The notes beneath the pieces are model-generated. The model had not been told where the DNA came from. It did not search any database and worked only from the letters and a program-made list of their open reading frames with translations. Source: an uncultured Lachnospiraceae bacterium (lineage in GTDB: Bacteria > Bacillota > Clostridia > Lachnospirales > Lachnospiraceae). From it: DNA of 64,000 bases. Both the position numbers and the translations under genes were made by a program. Positions 6,851 through 15,353 of the stretch are shown here, piece after piece. The first letter of the stretch is position 1. Each line of letters starts with the position of its first letter. Location: NCBI GenBank assembly GCA_910588535.1, contig CAJUOO010000001.1, positions 1 to 64,000 on the forward strand, in the 5' to 3' direction.

Positions 6851-8869
6851 GTGAAAGGGCATATTACAGTATTTTTCAGCTTGCTGCTATTAATTGTATT
6901 TTCGCTTCTCTGCACGGCAATAGAGTCGGCTAGACTTGGAGGAGTGCGTATTCGCTGCCAGTCAGGTGCTTATCTGGCACTTGAATCTCTGTTTGCGGAT
7001 TATTCACTGCCAATGGCAAGAGAGTACGGCTTGCTGATGCTGGACAAGTCTTATGGGACAGATAATTCACAGGCATATCAAGAATATTTTATGGATTATC
7101 TGTCCTATAATATGACAGCAAATAAAGAGCTTATACTGCCGGGAGCTGATCTGTGTCAAGCGGCTGCAGTGGGAGTAACACTTCAATCCGAGCGGGTGAT
7201 CACACAGGAAGGGGGCGTTCCGTTGGAGAAAGAGATCCTCGCGCATATGAAATATGCTGTTCCAGCAGGGCTCTTTGAGTGGGTAATGGAAAAGCTGGGG
7301 ATTATGGATCAGGCGCAGATTGTCACAGATATATTTGATAAGTTGTCCGATATCCAGTCGAAGGCGCAAAAGGTGGATAATGCAGTGCAAAAAATACATC
7401 AGGGTATAAAGCGAATTAAGGAATATCGTCTTGATATGGAGGAAGCAAAGGATCGCATTGGAGATGCAGTAGATGAGCTAGATGAACTGTATGAGGAATT
7501 GGATCGTGCCGAGACGACAAGAGAGATTGTGCGATTAAACAGCGAGATCCATACATTGGAGAGAAGTATTGCTTTGCAAGTTCAAGATTTGGTGCAAAAG
7601 CATACAACTCTTTTGGAGTATAACAAGAATGTTGCCGTGCAGAAAAAGCAATATGATGAAAATACGCGACTTGTGGCAGATAAGCTTGTTGTGATGGAAG
7701 GGATTTTTGCCGAGGGGATGGAGAAGCTTGATGAGGATACCAAAGGTATTGTGGAATCGGAGCTTTCTGATATTCGTACTCGTTCTGCAGGTGAGGGAGA
7801 TTATTATAAGGCTTCCTACGCGACAGAGGATATACACTCAAATGTCTCGATCTTGCAATCCAATATCCAGTCTCTTTCTCCGTATATGTCAGGAGGGACA
7901 GATGGGCTAAAAAATGTACTAGACTCCTGTGCAGGTGCAATGTCTGTATACAGCACAGAGAAGATGGAGCTGAATTATAAGGATGAGGCGGTTTCTGGTA
8001 CAGGGGTTGATGTGATAAAGCGTATAAAAAATCTGCTTGGTGATGGTCTTCTGGGTTTGGTTGTGAATCAGACGGACAAGCTTTCTGACAGTGAGTTTTC
8101 GCCAGAGGAGTCGTATGAGGCAAGCCTGCGAGGATATGCTTATGAGGAAAAGGAACTTTTGGAACAGATAATAATTAATGAATATCTGCTAAATCGTTTT
8201 GGCAATATGTTAGAGCCGGCGGAGGATAAAGTGCTTGCTTATGAACTTGAGTATATTTTAAAAGGAAAGGAGAAGGATAAGGAGAATCTGGCTGCAGTGG
8301 CAGCAGAACTATTATTATTAAGAAGCGGCATGAATCTTCTCTATTTGCTGGGCAATGCAGAAAAGAACGCACAGGCAGAGCTTCTCGCCGTACTTTTGGT
8401 AGGATTTACGGGGATGCATGGAATTATTAAGGTGACACAGCTTTTGATACTTGTCGTGTGGGCGCAGGCAGAAGGGATAGCAGATGTCAGGTCATTATTC
8501 GCAGGAAAGCGAGTTCCTCTGGTCAAGGATGATCTGTCATGGAAGCTAAGTCTGGAAGGTCTTGCAAAGCTTACATCGTCCAATCTGCCGCGCGAGACGG
8601 AGGAAGTGGGCGGATTGTCCTACCAAGAGTATTTGCGTCTCTTGCTGTTTAAGGAAAAGCGTGCAGTGAGAAATGCTAGAACCATGAATCTGATGGAAGG
8701 TGTAGTAAAGAAGAAGTATGATAAAAACTTTACTCTGAAAGACTGTATTTCCGAATTGGTGATATGCACGGAATTTAAAGCAGAGCCGGTATTTTTAATG
8801 TTGCCTTTTTCTGGGAGAGGTGTACAGAAGAATTATCAGATAGAGGGAATCAGCAGTTATGGATATTAA
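6851..8869 (+). CDS. DUF5702-type Tad-locus membrane protein
   Basis: A 672-residue protein with an N-terminal membrane anchor (residues 5-24, starting MKGHITVFFSLLLL). A long extracytoplasmic part follows, with predicted coiled-coil in roughly residues 150-280 (heptad-like, rich in E, K and L). A second hydrophobic region lies near residues 510-550. The N-terminal TVFFSLLLL...IESARL pattern is typical of DUF5702 proteins found next to Tad genes in Lachnospiraceae, suggesting a pseudopilin-like accessory factor. The start is GTG at 6851. The molecular role is unknown. Confidence 0.75.
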   Translation: MKGHITVFFSLLLLIVFSLLCTAIESARLGGVRIRCQSGAYLALESLFADYSLPMAREYGLLMLDKSYGTDNSQAYQEYFMDYLSYNMTANKELILPGADLCQAAAVGVTLQSERVITQEGGVPLEKEILAHMKYAVPAGLFEWVMEKLGIMDQAQIVTDIFDKLSDIQSKAQKVDNAVQKIHQGIKRIKEYRLDMEEAKDRIGDAVDELDELYEELDRAETTREIVRLNSEIHTLERSIALQVQDLVQKHTTLLEYNKNVAVQKKQYDENTRLVADKLVVMEGIFAEGMEKLDEDTKGIVESELSDIRTRSAGEGDYYKASYATEDIHSNVSILQSNIQSLSPYMSGGTDGLKNVLDSCAGAMSVYSTEKMELNYKDEAVSGTGVDVIKRIKNLLGDGLLGLVVNQTDKLSDSEFSPEESYEASLRGYAYEEKELLEQIIINEYLLNRFGNMLEPAEDKVLAYELEYILKGKEKDKENLAAVAAELLLLRSGMNLLYLLGNAEKNAQAELLAVLLVGFTGMHGIIKVTQLLILVVWAQAEGIADVRSLFAGKRVPLVKDDLSWKLSLEGLAKLTSSNLPRETEEVGGLSYQEYLRLLLFKEKRAVRNARTMNLMEGVVKKKYDKNFTLKDCISELVICTEFKAEPVFLMLPFSGRGVQKNYQIEGISSYGY

Positions 8870-8918
8870 AAGTAGCTGATGGGAAAGGCAGAAAGAAAAG
8901 AATAGGAGGCAGCGCAGG

Positions 8919-9905
8919 GTGCTTTTAGCAGAAATTATAAGTAACAATTCAGCTTATCAAAAAAATAAAAAATGTTCTCTCCAGGTACATAATAAGAAGA
9001 GCCGCAGCGTGAATAAAAATGGATGGCTAAAAGCATCCTGCCCTGCCTCCTGTTCAGCAAGTTTCACGGTGGAGGCAGCACTTGTCTTACCAGCTATGCT
9101 GTTTGTGCTGTGTGCATTTCTGTATTTTTTGATTATTCTAACTATTCAGGTAGAGTTTAATCAAGAATTGATGAATCAGGCGAGAAAAGTATCCAGATAT
9201 GCATTTACATATGAAGAAGTTCTTCATATGTCGCCGGCGGAGGAACAAGAGTATAAAAAGGGGCAGGAGCCGGGTCTGACCGATGTACTATTTCATGGAT
9301 TTTCCTCTGCTTATGCACTGGGGCAGATAAAAAAAGAAATCGGGGTAGAGTGGCTTGACCGATCTTGTATAAGAGGTGGGGCGGATGGGTTGTCTTTATT
9401 GAGTGACTCTCTGATCAGCGATAATCACATGGTGGATATGGTTCTCAGGTATCAGGTGAAAATCCCATATCTGCCCGGCGATATATTTTCTTTGTTGTGT
9501 GTGCAGAGAGTGCGAATTAGAACTTTTACCGGATTTATGCCGCCCGGGGAGGAGGGAACGGAGAAGGAAGAGGCAGAGGCTCTGGTTTATGTTACAGAGA
9601 CTGGAAGTGTTTATCATACAAGCAAGTATTGTACACACTTAAATTTGTCTATAAAGGCGGTGGACTGTGCCAATCTTGCCTCGATGAGAAACAGCAGTGG
9701 GGGAATCTATTATGCATGTGAGAGATGTGGTGGTGTATCAGAGGGTTCTAATACAGTCTACGTCACCACATATGGAGACAGGTATCATGGCAGCACAGAT
9801 TGTCAGGGCCTTAAGAGAAGCTTTCAGGAAATTCCAATCTCTGAGGTGGAAGGACGCCGGCAGTGTAAGAAATGCCAGAAGCAGGAACAGAAGGGAGGAG
9901 GATGA
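8919..9905 (+). CDS. TadE-like minor pilin with duplicated Cys/His motifs at the C-terminus
   Basis: A 328-residue protein. Residues about 45-80 carry the TadE signature (SFTVEAALVLPAMLF followed by a hydrophobic helix), so it is probably processed by a prepilin peptidase and placed in the pilus or membrane. The last third contains two similar units with a Y-H-x(3-4)-C start and a CxxC end (YHTSKYC...CERC and YHGSTDC...CKKC). They look like paired metal-binding knuckles. The start is GTG at 8919, ten bases after AGGAGG. The end overlaps the next gene by a few bases. Confidence 0.75.
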   Translation: MLLAEIISNNSAYQKNKKCSLQVHNKKSRSVNKNGWLKASCPASCSASFTVEAALVLPAMLFVLCAFLYFLIILTIQVEFNQELMNQARKVSRYAFTYEEVLHMSPAEEQEYKKGQEPGLTDVLFHGFSSAYALGQIKKEIGVEWLDRSCIRGGADGLSLLSDSLISDNHMVDMVLRYQVKIPYLPGDIFSLLCVQRVRIRTFTGFMPPGEEGTEKEEAEALVYVTETGSVYHTSKYCTHLNLSIKAVDCANLASMRNSSGGIYYACERCGGVSEGSNTVYVTTYGDRYHGSTDCQGLKRSFQEIPISEVEGRRQCKKCQKQEQKGGG

Positions 9906-10330
9906 AATTGTTTCTTATAAAATTAAAAATGATAGAGGGATTATTACTATTAGTATATTTCTCTTATGAGGATATACGATGCAGGAGAATTTCGACGTAT
10001 GTGCTTCTGGCTGCTTATGTGACAGCAGCGCTTTATCTGACATTTGTGCGGGAGCTTGCCGCATGGGAGTATCTTGCGGCAGGCTGTGTGGGAGTGTTGT
10101 TTTTTTTCTTAAGTATGGCAGGGGAGAGTATCGGTATGGGTGACAGTGCCTTGATTATGCTGCTTGGATTTTTGTTCGGAGTTCGCAGGCAGGTGTTATG
10201 GGTATTTCTTGCAGTGTTGTTTTGTGCTTTGGCAGCGGCGGTGCTTTTGATCACGAGAAGGGTTGGAAGAAAGAGCAGACTACCATTTGTACCATTTCTT
10301 CTTGCTGCTTTTTGTGTCACATTAATATAA
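9902..10330 (+). CDS. Second A24 prepilin peptidase
   Basis: A polytopic membrane protein of about 142 residues with the YEDIRCRRIS aspartate near the N-terminus and the GMGDSALIMLLG aspartate in the middle. These are the two catalytic positions of type IV prepilin peptidases. It is shorter and distinct in sequence from the enzyme at 1761. It lies between two TadE-like genes, so it may be dedicated to TadE-type substrates while the first handles the Flp1 pilin; that split is inference. The start is uncertain: the ATG at 9902 touches the AGGAGG site, and TTG at 9908 has better spacing. Confidence 0.78.
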   Translation: MKLFLIKLKMIEGLLLLVYFSYEDIRCRRISTYVLLAAYVTAALYLTFVRELAAWEYLAAGCVGVLFFFLSMAGESIGMGDSALIMLLGFLFGVRRQVLWVFLAVLFCALAAAVLLITRRVGRKSRLPFVPFLLAAFCVTLI

Positions 10331-10347
10331 AGAAAGTATGGTGGAGT

Positions 10348-10800
10348 ATGAAGTCAAAGCTTAATGCAAGTTATACAGTGGAGGCAGCTTTTATTCTGCC
10401 TCTAGTATTTGCGCTTTTATATGGAATTATCTTTTTGGGATTTTATCTGCATGATCATACAATTATGCAACAGTGTGCGTGGGAGAGTGCGTTTTATGGG
10501 GCAGGGCAGTTAGAAATTCTCGATAAATCAGAGATTGATGAATATCTGAGGGAGAGATTAAAGGACAGGTTGTTGGTGTCTGGTGTGAGAAGAATCTCTA
10601 TAGAACAGGGAGATGAGGAGGTGACAGTGGAGCTTGTGGGAGAGGCATCTGTTCTCAGCTTTGCCAAAAAACTGATCGGGTACCATCAGAGGACAGATAT
10701 CCATGTAAAGCGGGCTGTGCCATATCCATGTCAATCAGATTATGTGAGAAAAGGGTTGGTGATCAGCGAGCAAATAAAAAAATTGTGGAAGAAGGAGTAA
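10348..10800 (+). CDS. TadE-like pseudopilin
   Basis: A 150-residue protein starting MKSKLNASYTVEAAFILPLV, the TadE motif in which cleavage precedes the hydrophobic helix (residues 11-34). A soluble extracytoplasmic domain follows. It probably primes or tips the Flp pilus. The open frame extends upstream to 10198 inside the peptidase gene, but the extension is unlike TadE. The ATG at 10348, just after a weak GGTGGAG site, is preferred. Confidence 0.8.
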   Translation: MKSKLNASYTVEAAFILPLVFALLYGIIFLGFYLHDHTIMQQCAWESAFYGAGQLEILDKSEIDEYLRERLKDRLLVSGVRRISIEQGDEEVTVELVGEASVLSFAKKLIGYHQRTDIHVKRAVPYPCQSDYVRKGLVISEQIKKLWKKE

Positions 10801-10818
10801 AAGGTAGGGATTCATAGT

Positions 10819-11856
10819 ATGGGAAATTATATAAGGGACGGCAGGGGTAGCTTGTTGATAGCAGGAACAGAGCTTATAGAAGAATCCTCATACCAGATGG
10901 AGATGCTGAAAAAAAGTCATCCAGCAGGTTTGCTTCCAGTGCAGATTTGTGCGATCAATGAACAGCGGGAATATCATTATGATGCAGGGTGCCTTCTTCC
11001 ACTTTCTGAATATCTGGAAAAGCGAACGATAAGCAGCAAGATGTTGGGGCAGTATATTGATAGCGTAAAATGTGTGCTTTCTTCTGTGGAGGAATATCTG
11101 TTGGAGGCAGATTGTTTGTGTATGGAGCCAGAACATATTTATACAGAGGAGACGGAGTACAGGCTTCAATTTTGTTATGCGCCATGCGGTCAGGGAGGAT
11201 TTGAGAAAGGATTATTAAAGCTTTTACAGTTTTTTCTTGAGAAGTTAAATTACGATGACCAGCAAGGGGTGACTATGGCATATCAGGTCTATCAAAATGT
11301 CGTAAAGGAGGGATATAGCTCTGTCTTTACCTATAAAATTGTGGATGAGCAGCCCGTCAGACAGGAGGTAGTGTTTCCTTGGGAGGAAAAGGATGATTTG
11401 GGGGAAGATAGAGAATATGATGATACTGAGAGAAGTAGAACAAGAAAAAGCAGAATCAGTGAAGGAAAAAATAAAGAAAGTAGAATCCCAGATAATAAAA
11501 GTATAGAAAGTAGATATATAGAAAATAGAAATCAAGGAAACAGAAATCAGAAAAATAAAAATCAGGCAAGCAAAAATCAAGGAAGTAAAAAACAGGGAAA
11601 TAAATATAGAGAAAATAGGAATAAAGAGAGCCGGATAATAGAAAATAAAAATAGTAAAATTCCCCCACATATGATATGTATAGGAATCTATATTGCAGGA
11701 ATTTTAGTGTGTGGGATAGCAGCCGGAGTCTGTTATTTTCAGAGAAACCTTCTTCTGTCTGGAATAGTGTTGTTTTGGGCTGTGGCAGCGATTCTTTTGC
11801 TAATTCATTTTGGAAGACAATATAAGGGCATTGACAGGTCTCAAAATACATGGTAA
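10819..11856 (+). CDS. DUF6382-type Tad-locus protein without an FHA domain
   Basis: A 345-residue protein. Residues 1-190 resemble the DUF6382 domain that usually precedes a C-terminal FHA (phosphothreonine-binding) domain in clostridial Tad loci. Here there is no FHA domain. Instead come an acidic stretch, a low-complexity linker rich in N, K, Q, R and S (about residues 205-280) and two transmembrane helices (about 290-335). The linker DNA is an A-rich imperfect repeat (roughly 11430-11660) and may be prone to slippage. Its position in the operon suggests a regulatory or scaffolding role for the pilus machine. Confidence 0.65.
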   Translation: MGNYIRDGRGSLLIAGTELIEESSYQMEMLKKSHPAGLLPVQICAINEQREYHYDAGCLLPLSEYLEKRTISSKMLGQYIDSVKCVLSSVEEYLLEADCLCMEPEHIYTEETEYRLQFCYAPCGQGGFEKGLLKLLQFFLEKLNYDDQQGVTMAYQVYQNVVKEGYSSVFTYKIVDEQPVRQEVVFPWEEKDDLGEDREYDDTERSRTRKSRISEGKNKESRIPDNKSIESRYIENRNQGNRNQKNKNQASKNQGSKKQGNKYRENRNKESRIIENKNSKIPPHMICIGIYIAGILVCGIAAGVCYFQRNLLLSGIVLFWAVAAILLLIHFGRQYKGIDRSQNTW

Positions 11857-11888
11857 GGTTTCTGTAGAACAAAACGGAGGCATATGCC

Positions 11889-12893
11889 ATGGGTCTAGAA
11901 CACATAAAGGAGCTGCTTAGCATCAATGGATTTCGTCCAATTAACACGAATCTGGAAGAAGTGACGCTGTATGACAAAAGTGCAGGGGATAGAAGCTATC
12001 TTCTTGTTTTATGTGATTTTTCAGGGTACAGAAGGCTGGATGCGGATCAACTGCGCCATATATTGTGGCGGATTAGTATGAATGAGAACTTTGTGGTAAG
12101 GGGCAGAGAAATGCTTGCCCTTCTTGTGACAGAGGATGCGGCATATGGCAGAAGTTTGCTTCAGGCGGGATTTCCAGTCTGGATTTTAGACTGCAGAGAG
12201 AACAGCCTGAGGATCTATGAAGACCAGCCAGCCGATTTTGCGGGGTTAAAGGCACAGCTTGAAAATCTGTTGGGCGAAAAGGGACATTGGAGAGCAAGGA
12301 GATCCTCACAGTTTACGTTGTGTAATACTATATTGATAGCTATTAACGTGATTATGTTTCTTGCCATGAACTTGTTTGACAAGGGAACGTCGGGCAATCG
12401 GATGATACGATGGGGAGCTATGTATACGCCGTATATGGAACATCCTCAGGAGCTGTATCGTCTGATAACGGCAATGTTTTTGCATTTTGATGTCAGTCAT
12501 CTGACAAGTAATATGGTGATACTGGTAGCTCTTGGTGATAATTTAGAGCGAGTCTTGGGGAGATGGCAGTATGTATTTTTGTATTTTTTGAGTGGTTTGG
12601 GTGCGGGGCTTGCATCCTGTGCGTACAATGTGGTGATGGATAGAACTGTCGTGTCGGCTGGTGCATCGGGAGCTGTTTTCGGAGTGATCGGTGGTTTGTT
12701 TTTTCTGGTAATAAAAAATAAAGGCAAGCTGGAGGAGCTGACAGCGCCAAGGCTTGCCTTGATGATCGTATATATTTTATACAGTGGTTTTACCACGCCG
12801 GGCATTGACAATGCGGCACATGTGGGAGGACTTCTGACGGGCATGGCAGCGGCATTTTTGTTATATCTATCAGGAAAAACCAAGATTTCTTAA
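11889..12893 (+). CDS. Rhomboid family intramembrane serine protease
   Basis: A 334-residue protein. Residues 1-135 form a soluble domain, followed by six or seven transmembrane helices. Rhomboid motifs are visible: HLTSNMVILVALG (oxyanion His/Asn region), catalytic Ser in GASGAVFG, and catalytic His in AAHVGG. These proteases cut membrane proteins within the bilayer. It lies about 30 bp after the DUF6382 gene, so it is likely co-transcribed with the Tad operon and might process one of its single-pass proteins; that link is inference. The ATG at 11889 follows a GGAGGC site. Confidence 0.9.
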   Translation: MGLEHIKELLSINGFRPINTNLEEVTLYDKSAGDRSYLLVLCDFSGYRRLDADQLRHILWRISMNENFVVRGREMLALLVTEDAAYGRSLLQAGFPVWILDCRENSLRIYEDQPADFAGLKAQLENLLGEKGHWRARRSSQFTLCNTILIAINVIMFLAMNLFDKGTSGNRMIRWGAMYTPYMEHPQELYRLITAMFLHFDVSHLTSNMVILVALGDNLERVLGRWQYVFLYFLSGLGAGLASCAYNVVMDRTVVSAGASGAVFGVIGGLFFLVIKNKGKLEELTAPRLALMIVYILYSGFTTPGIDNAAHVGGLLTGMAAAFLLYLSGKTKIS

Positions 12894-12940
12894 TAGGAAA
12901 TGAAATATATTTTGGTGTAGACACCAGAACGAGAGGAAAT

Positions 12941-13933
12941 ATGAAGATTAATATTTATTATGCCGGCAGGGGATTGATTGATGATCCTACCATTTATGTA
13001 ATGAATATATTGGAAGAGGTATTTGATGAGCTCCATGTTAAGGTAGAGCGGTATCATCTACATGAGTTAAAAAATAGTATTACAACTCTGCCCAAGACGC
13101 TAAAGGAGGCAGATGGTGTGATTCTGGCCAGCACGGTGGAGTGGCTTGGGTTAAATGGCTGGATGCAAGTGTTTTTGGATGCCTGTTGGTTTTATGGAGA
13201 TAAAAATAGAATCAGCAGTATCTATATGGTTCCGGTGGTGATGTCAACCACTTATGGGGAAAGGGAAGCACAGCTTTCCCTGATCAATGCGTGGGAGATG
13301 CTTGGCGGAAAAACCTGTCGAGGTTTGTGTGCCTATGTGGAGGACCCGATTGCTTTTGAGATGAATGAAGGCTATAAGGTTATTATTGAGAAGCAGGCAG
13401 AGGATCTGTATCGAAGTATTTCCCAGAAGGTTAAGGTATTGCCAAGCAGCACAATTGCGATTAAGCAGAATATTCTGAGAGAGACTATGGATTTCACTCC
13501 TCAGGAAAGCGAGCAGCTCTCAAAGTATGCATCAGATGATATCTATGTCAAGAAACAGAAAGAAGATATTGAAGAACTTGCTGGATTGTATAAAAATATA
13601 TTGGAAAATAAAAAATCAGAGGGAAATGTCCCGTATATTGACAGCTTTATGAGATCGTTCCGCTCAGCAGTAAAGACAAAGGCAGTGTACGCCCTTGTGA
13701 TAGAAGACAAGAAACGAACACTGCTTCTGGAATGTCAGAATGGCAAGCTTGACTGCCATTATGGAGATGATGCTGGCTTGGCAGATGTCACAGCGCGGCT
13801 TTCGAGCCGGGTGCTGGAAGATATTATCAGTGGAAAGACCAGCTTTCAGGGAAGTTTTATGAAGGGAGATATGGCAGCAAAAGGGGATTTTGCGTTAATT
13901 CGCATGCTGGACGAATTTTTCACATTTTCCTGA
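12941..13933 (+). CDS. Flavodoxin-like NAD(P)H reductase fold fused to an SCP2-like domain
   Basis: A 330-residue protein. Residues 1-170 look like a flavodoxin/NADPH-dependent FMN reductase fold (start MKINIYYAGRG, then an ASTVEWLGLNGWMQVFLD block at the usual flavin loop). Residues about 215-330 resemble an SCP2 lipid-binding fold, with the repeated pattern of a short strand, LLLECQNGKLDC and a C-terminal GDFALIRML. The substrate is unknown. It ends inside the convergent gene on the other strand, overlapping it by 39 bp. Confidence 0.62.
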   Translation: MKINIYYAGRGLIDDPTIYVMNILEEVFDELHVKVERYHLHELKNSITTLPKTLKEADGVILASTVEWLGLNGWMQVFLDACWFYGDKNRISSIYMVPVVMSTTYGEREAQLSLINAWEMLGGKTCRGLCAYVEDPIAFEMNEGYKVIIEKQAEDLYRSISQKVKVLPSSTIAIKQNILRETMDFTPQESEQLSKYASDDIYVKKQKEDIEELAGLYKNILENKKSEGNVPYIDSFMRSFRSAVKTKAVYALVIEDKKRTLLLECQNGKLDCHYGDDAGLADVTARLSSRVLEDIISGKTSFQGSFMKGDMAAKGDFALIRMLDEFFTFS

Positions 13934-14677
13934 TAATGTTTCTATGGATACAATTGGAAGGTAGACCTCTATGCAGGTTCCTTCCATGCCGGACCATGCA
14001 AGCTTCATATGACCACCATGTGCAAGAATAATACCATGTGCAGTGCATAGTCCTAAGCCAGTGTGATGTTGTTTATCTGTTGCAAATGGCTGCCAGAGCT
14101 TTTTCTTCATATCCTTAGAAAAGCCTTTTCCATTATCTGAGATAGTGATCTGAAAGAGGGAATTTGTACAGGATAAGGTTAATAAGATTTTTCCGTTTTC
14201 TTCTGGAAGTGCTTCATAGGCATTGATCAGAAGAAGTTCAAGAGCATGATAAAGTTTCAAAGAATCACCATTATATTCGGGACAGAATTCTGCTGTTTGA
14301 AGAGTGACGGAAGAGGCAGTGGAATAGTGTTCGTGCGGAAAAAAATCCACAAGATCAGTGAGCAGCTCATTCAGCATAATAGGAGAACAATGGATCGTGC
14401 TGCTGTGCTCATAATCATATAGATCTTCCATCAGATTGCGGATGTAGAATGCACCTTTGACACACTCTTGCCAATGTTTGAAATCGCGCACTTCTGGATG
14501 ACACTTTTCTGTTATCTGGAAAGAGCTCATAAGTACAGTTAGATCATTTCGGATGCTGTGTGATAAATATGATAAGGCATACTTTTGTTCTTGATCATAT
14601 TTATCTAATAGTTGTCGAAGCTTGGGGTTATCGGCTTTTAGCTGTTCAAGCTGGTTAAGTTCTTCTCTGGTAAACAT
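13895..14677 (-). CDS. Cytoplasmic sensor-less histidine kinase
   Basis: A 260-residue protein with no transmembrane or PAS region. After an N-terminal helix (residues 1-35) comes an H-box LSHSIRNDLTVL (His near residue 40). An N-box-like LLLINAYEALPEE follows, then the ATP-lid motifs DNGKGFS and GLGLCTAHGI. It should autophosphorylate but must be regulated by a partner or by dimerisation. No response regulator adjoins it. The gene overlaps the 3' end of the gene at 12941 by 39 bp tail to tail. Confidence 0.8.
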   Translation of the reverse strand: MFTREELNQLEQLKADNPKLRQLLDKYDQEQKYALSYLSHSIRNDLTVLMSSFQITEKCHPEVRDFKHWQECVKGAFYIRNLMEDLYDYEHSSTIHCSPIMLNELLTDLVDFFPHEHYSTASSVTLQTAEFCPEYNGDSLKLYHALELLLINAYEALPEENGKILLTLSCTNSLFQITISDNGKGFSKDMKKKLWQPFATDKQHHTGLGLCTAHGIILAHGGHMKLAWSGMEGTCIEVYLPIVSIETLSGKCEKFVQHAN

Positions 14678-14864
14678 ATCTTATACCTCTCTTTAAACAC
14701 ATGTTTGGATTTGCCTGTCAATAATATATCATGAATTTTGACAGATTTCAACGAATATCGTCAGACAAATTCCGACAAAAAAGACGTTCTTTTGAGAATA
14801 GAGGACAGTATTGCTTTGGTTTTATTAGAATTTGCATAAAATTACAACAAAAGGAGATAAAAAA

Positions 14865-15296
14865 ATGGAAGATAATTGTATTTTTTGTAAAATAGCAAAT
14901 GGAGATATTTCGTCAAAAACTTTGTACGAAGATGATATGTTCCGGGTGATTTTGGATATTAACCCAGCAGCAAAGGGGCATGCACTGATACTGCCTAAGA
15001 AGCATTTTGCCGATATATATGAGCTGGATCAAGATACCGCGGGGGAGGTTTTTGTGCTTGCAAAGCGCATGGCAGCAGTGATGAAGGAAGCTCTTGGCTG
15101 CGAGGGAATGAACATCCTTCAGAATAATGGAGAGATAGCAGGACAGACCGTATTCCATTTTCATATTCACCTTATTCCAAGATATAAGGAGGATGAGATT
15201 GGATTCCATATGGAAGGAAAAGGGGAGCCTGATTACAGTTTGGATGATGTGCAGAAGGTAATTGTGGAAGGGTTGAAGGCAGTTCGTGCAGTATAA
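14865..15296 (+). CDS. HIT family nucleotide hydrolase
   Basis: A 143-residue histidine triad protein with FHFHIHLIP near residue 98, in which the last His of HxHxHxx is the nucleophile. CIFC near the N-terminus fits the structural zinc pair of Hint-like members. Such enzymes hydrolyse adenosine phosphoramidates or dinucleotides. The ATG at 14865 follows AAAGGAGATAA. The longer reading from 14832 has no ribosome site. Confidence 0.9.
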   Translation: MEDNCIFCKIANGDISSKTLYEDDMFRVILDINPAAKGHALILPKKHFADIYELDQDTAGEVFVLAKRMAAVMKEALGCEGMNILQNNGEIAGQTVFHFHIHLIPRYKEDEIGFHMEGKGEPDYSLDDVQKVIVEGLKAVRAV

Positions 15297-15304
15297 AAAT
15301 AGCT

Positions 15305-15353
15305 CAGAGAGCAGCTCTAAGTATTATAGGCTGCTCTCTGGGTTATTTTTTTT
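15305..15353. terminator. Bidirectional terminator between the HIT gene and murG
   Basis: CAGAGAGCAGC (15305-15315) pairs with GCTGCTCTCTG (15330-15340), followed by a T-rich run (15343-15353). On the minus strand the hairpin is preceded by A residues and overlaps the last codons of murG; the murG stop codon falls in the loop. It can end transcription of both convergent genes. Confidence 0.8.

Noticed and set aside
7416..8123. 235-codon minus-strand open frame opposite the DUF5702 gene
   Set aside because: It is antisense to an intact coding gene, has a His/Pro/Leu/Ser-rich composition typical of a shadow frame and has no ribosome site.
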